A DNA stretch of 56,127 nt from an uncultured Pseudomonadota bacterium. GTDB lineage: Bacteria; Pseudomonadota; Gammaproteobacteria; Steroidobacterales; Steroidobacteraceae. Positions 55,117 through 56,127 of the stretch are shown here, one piece after another. The first letter of the stretch is position 1. Each line of letters opens with the position of its first letter. The notes beneath the pieces are model-generated. The model was given only the letters and a program-made list of their open reading frames with translations. It did no database searches and was not told where the DNA came from. Both the position numbers and the translations under genes were made by a program. The stretch is from positions 1 through 56,127 of the forward strand of contig CAISDJ010000100.1 in the NCBI GenBank assembly GCA_903884105.1. Direction: 5' to 3'.

Positions 55117-56127
55117 TCAACGGGCGCCTGCGGAAGGGAGCAACGCCTTGGCTGCCGGCTGCCGGGTCTTGGCCGCCGGCGAGCGGGCTGCCTGCACTGA
55201 CCCCGCGATGATCCGGACCGTCACGGCAGGCACCTCGCCTACCGCGGTGACCTGGTTACCACTGACTTCGGTGGAGAACGCGAAAGCGGACCCTATCCTC
55301 GTGAGGCCATGCAGCGGCACGGCACTTCGCGGCCGGGGCTCGATGAACACCGACACCGAGGCGAGCCCATCCGAGAACACGAGATGCTGCACGGCTGCGT
55401 TGCCGCCGGTTGCCGCCTGGACGCGCTGGTCGGTGAGCCGGAATCCCGTCGGCAACCGCGGGACACGCCACGAATCGGAGGCGCCGGGTTCGGGCGCGAG
55501 CACGGCCTGCCGGAACCACCGGAAGCCCTCCGCCGAGGTTTCCGGCTGGAGGCTGGCCAACGGAATACGCTCAGGCAGATCGATCGTCGCAAACAGGATT
55601 TCCTCGATGACTTGCCCGTCGCGATCGCAGAGCTGCGTCTTGAGCGGCATCGCGGTTTCGTAATCGATCCAGAGGTTGTAGCCGTAGCGGAATTCGTCTT
55701 TAGGCTTGACGGTGATCATCTGCGTCTTGCGGCCAAGCAGCTTCGACACCTTCACCGCCTCGATGTCGTAATGCTCGTCGAGGCCCTCGCTGTAGCTCGG
55801 CAGCGCGCCGAACAGGGGGCCGTCTCCAGTGCGCTGCTCAACCAGCACCAGCTTGCGGTCCGGCAGGTAGCAGATCACTTCGGAATCGTTGCGTATCACC
55901 TCGCGGCCACTGCCGTCGAGCGAGACCAGACGCTCTGAAATCTTCCCGCCATCCACGCGATGGATGATCCTCAAGGTCTCGGTCTGCTCCCCGCGCAGAT
56001 GGAAGAACTTGCCGTCATAGTTCCGGGTGGCCAGTGCCTGCGACATCCTTTCCAGCCAGAGCTTCGCCTCGGCGCTTTCGGCGGCGATCGCCGACGTTAG
56101 CCCACTCGTGCTGACCAGCAGCACGGC
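55117..56127 (-). CDS. rseB: MucB/RseB sigma-E regulatory protein, N-terminus beyond the window
   Basis: RseB/MucB binds the periplasmic part of RseA/MucA and protects it from DegS, keeping the envelope-stress sigma factor off; it senses lipoproteins and LPS. About 335 residues are seen: the end of a signal peptide (STSGLTSAIAAESA), the LolA-like domain (WLERMSQALATRNYDGKFFHLRG) and the C-terminal domain (SDGLASVSVFIEPRP). The Ala/Pro tail (about 20 residues after IIAGSVQAAR) is unusual. A GTG near the edge is possible but the frame is open out of the window, so the gene is treated as partial. Confidence 0.93.
   Translation of the reverse strand, partial: AVLLVSTSGLTSAIAAESAEAKLWLERMSQALATRNYDGKFFHLRGEQTETLRIIHRVDGGKISERLVSLDGSGREVIRNDSEVICYLPDRKLVLVEQRTGDGPLFGALPSYSEGLDEHYDIEAVKVSKLLGRKTQMITVKPKDEFRYGYNLWIDYETAMPLKTQLCDRDGQVIEEILFATIDLPERIPLASLQPETSAEGFRWFRQAVLAPEPGASDSWRVPRLPTGFRLTDQRVQAATGGNAAVQHLVFSDGLASVSVFIEPRPRSAVPLHGLTRIGSAFAFSTEVSGNQVTAVGEVPAVTVRIIAGSVQAARSPAAKTRQPAAKALLPSAGAR

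Overview
The window reads as a chromosomal segment of a high-GC gammaproteobacterium. Gene order matches, from memory, the Pseudomonas block fabH/plsX-rpmF-yceD-maf-rluC-rne-ptp-kdsB-ycaR-lpxK-exbD/B-comEC-lol-mfd-csiV-nagZ, followed by a second conserved block rseB...lepA-lepB-DUF4845-rnc-era-recO-pdxJ-acpS. The accessory genes (secreted DLTG-W proteins, isoquinoline-oxidoreductase-type hydroxylase, 3-oxoacid CoA-transferase, many TTG/GTG starts) suggest the Nevskiales/Steroidobacterales/Xanthomonadales side of the class, but the genus cannot be fixed from sequence reading alone.

Layout. 1-2856: end of a type IV pilus operon (pilY1 tail, pilE). 3227-4756: an OprI/Lpp-like lipoprotein converging on an L,D-transpeptidase. 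4844-13013: fatty-acid/phospholipid initiation genes (fabH, plsX), rpmF, yceD, maf, rluC, rne with a long leader, and a tyrosine phosphatase. 13083-21365: an accessory block between the phosphatase and kdsB. It holds a three-gene secreted module (two paralogous DLTG-W proteins flanking a metallo-beta-lactamase-fold enzyme), a VanZ-like membrane protein, ppnP, scoAB, a decayed gene scrap, a flavin-dependent 2-hydroxy-acid dehydrogenase and glucokinase. 21435-29018: lipid A/LPS and envelope genes (kdsB, ycaR, lpxK, msbA, exbD, exbB) and comEC. 29057-33428: DUF2062, GNAT, and the Lol lipoprotein release system. 33705-41224: small secreted protein, mfd, an iorAB molybdenum hydroxylase pair placed between mfd and csiV. 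41297-43451: an MDR dehydrogenase, an Imm26-like gene with an apparent C-terminal frameshift, and an array of short hairpins. 43452-56127: a LOV/GGDEF-like regulator that has lost both catalytic signatures, nagZ, rlmD, a PolB-type exonuclease, and the acpS...lepA/rseB block, tightly packed with ATGA/TTGA overlaps.

The most unusual feature is not a gene. The gaps between otherwise compact operons carry related inverted repeats built from short tandem units. Family R1 uses GGTCGGT heptamers and GGGGATAG boxes (26487, 32014, 33432, 47641, 48827, 52731). Family R2 uses AGGAAGC/GCTTCCTA units (33964, 54742). A third, REP-like hairpin cluster lies at 43144-43437 with a related piece at 41266. Several R1/R2 copies supply the stop codon and last residues of the adjoining gene (comEC, acpS, recO, lepA, the glutaredoxin-like gene), which implies insertion at gene 3' ends. 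Other points worth following are a perfect hairpin that encloses the rnc start codon, and an I-site that is intact in a GGDEF domain whose active site is gone.
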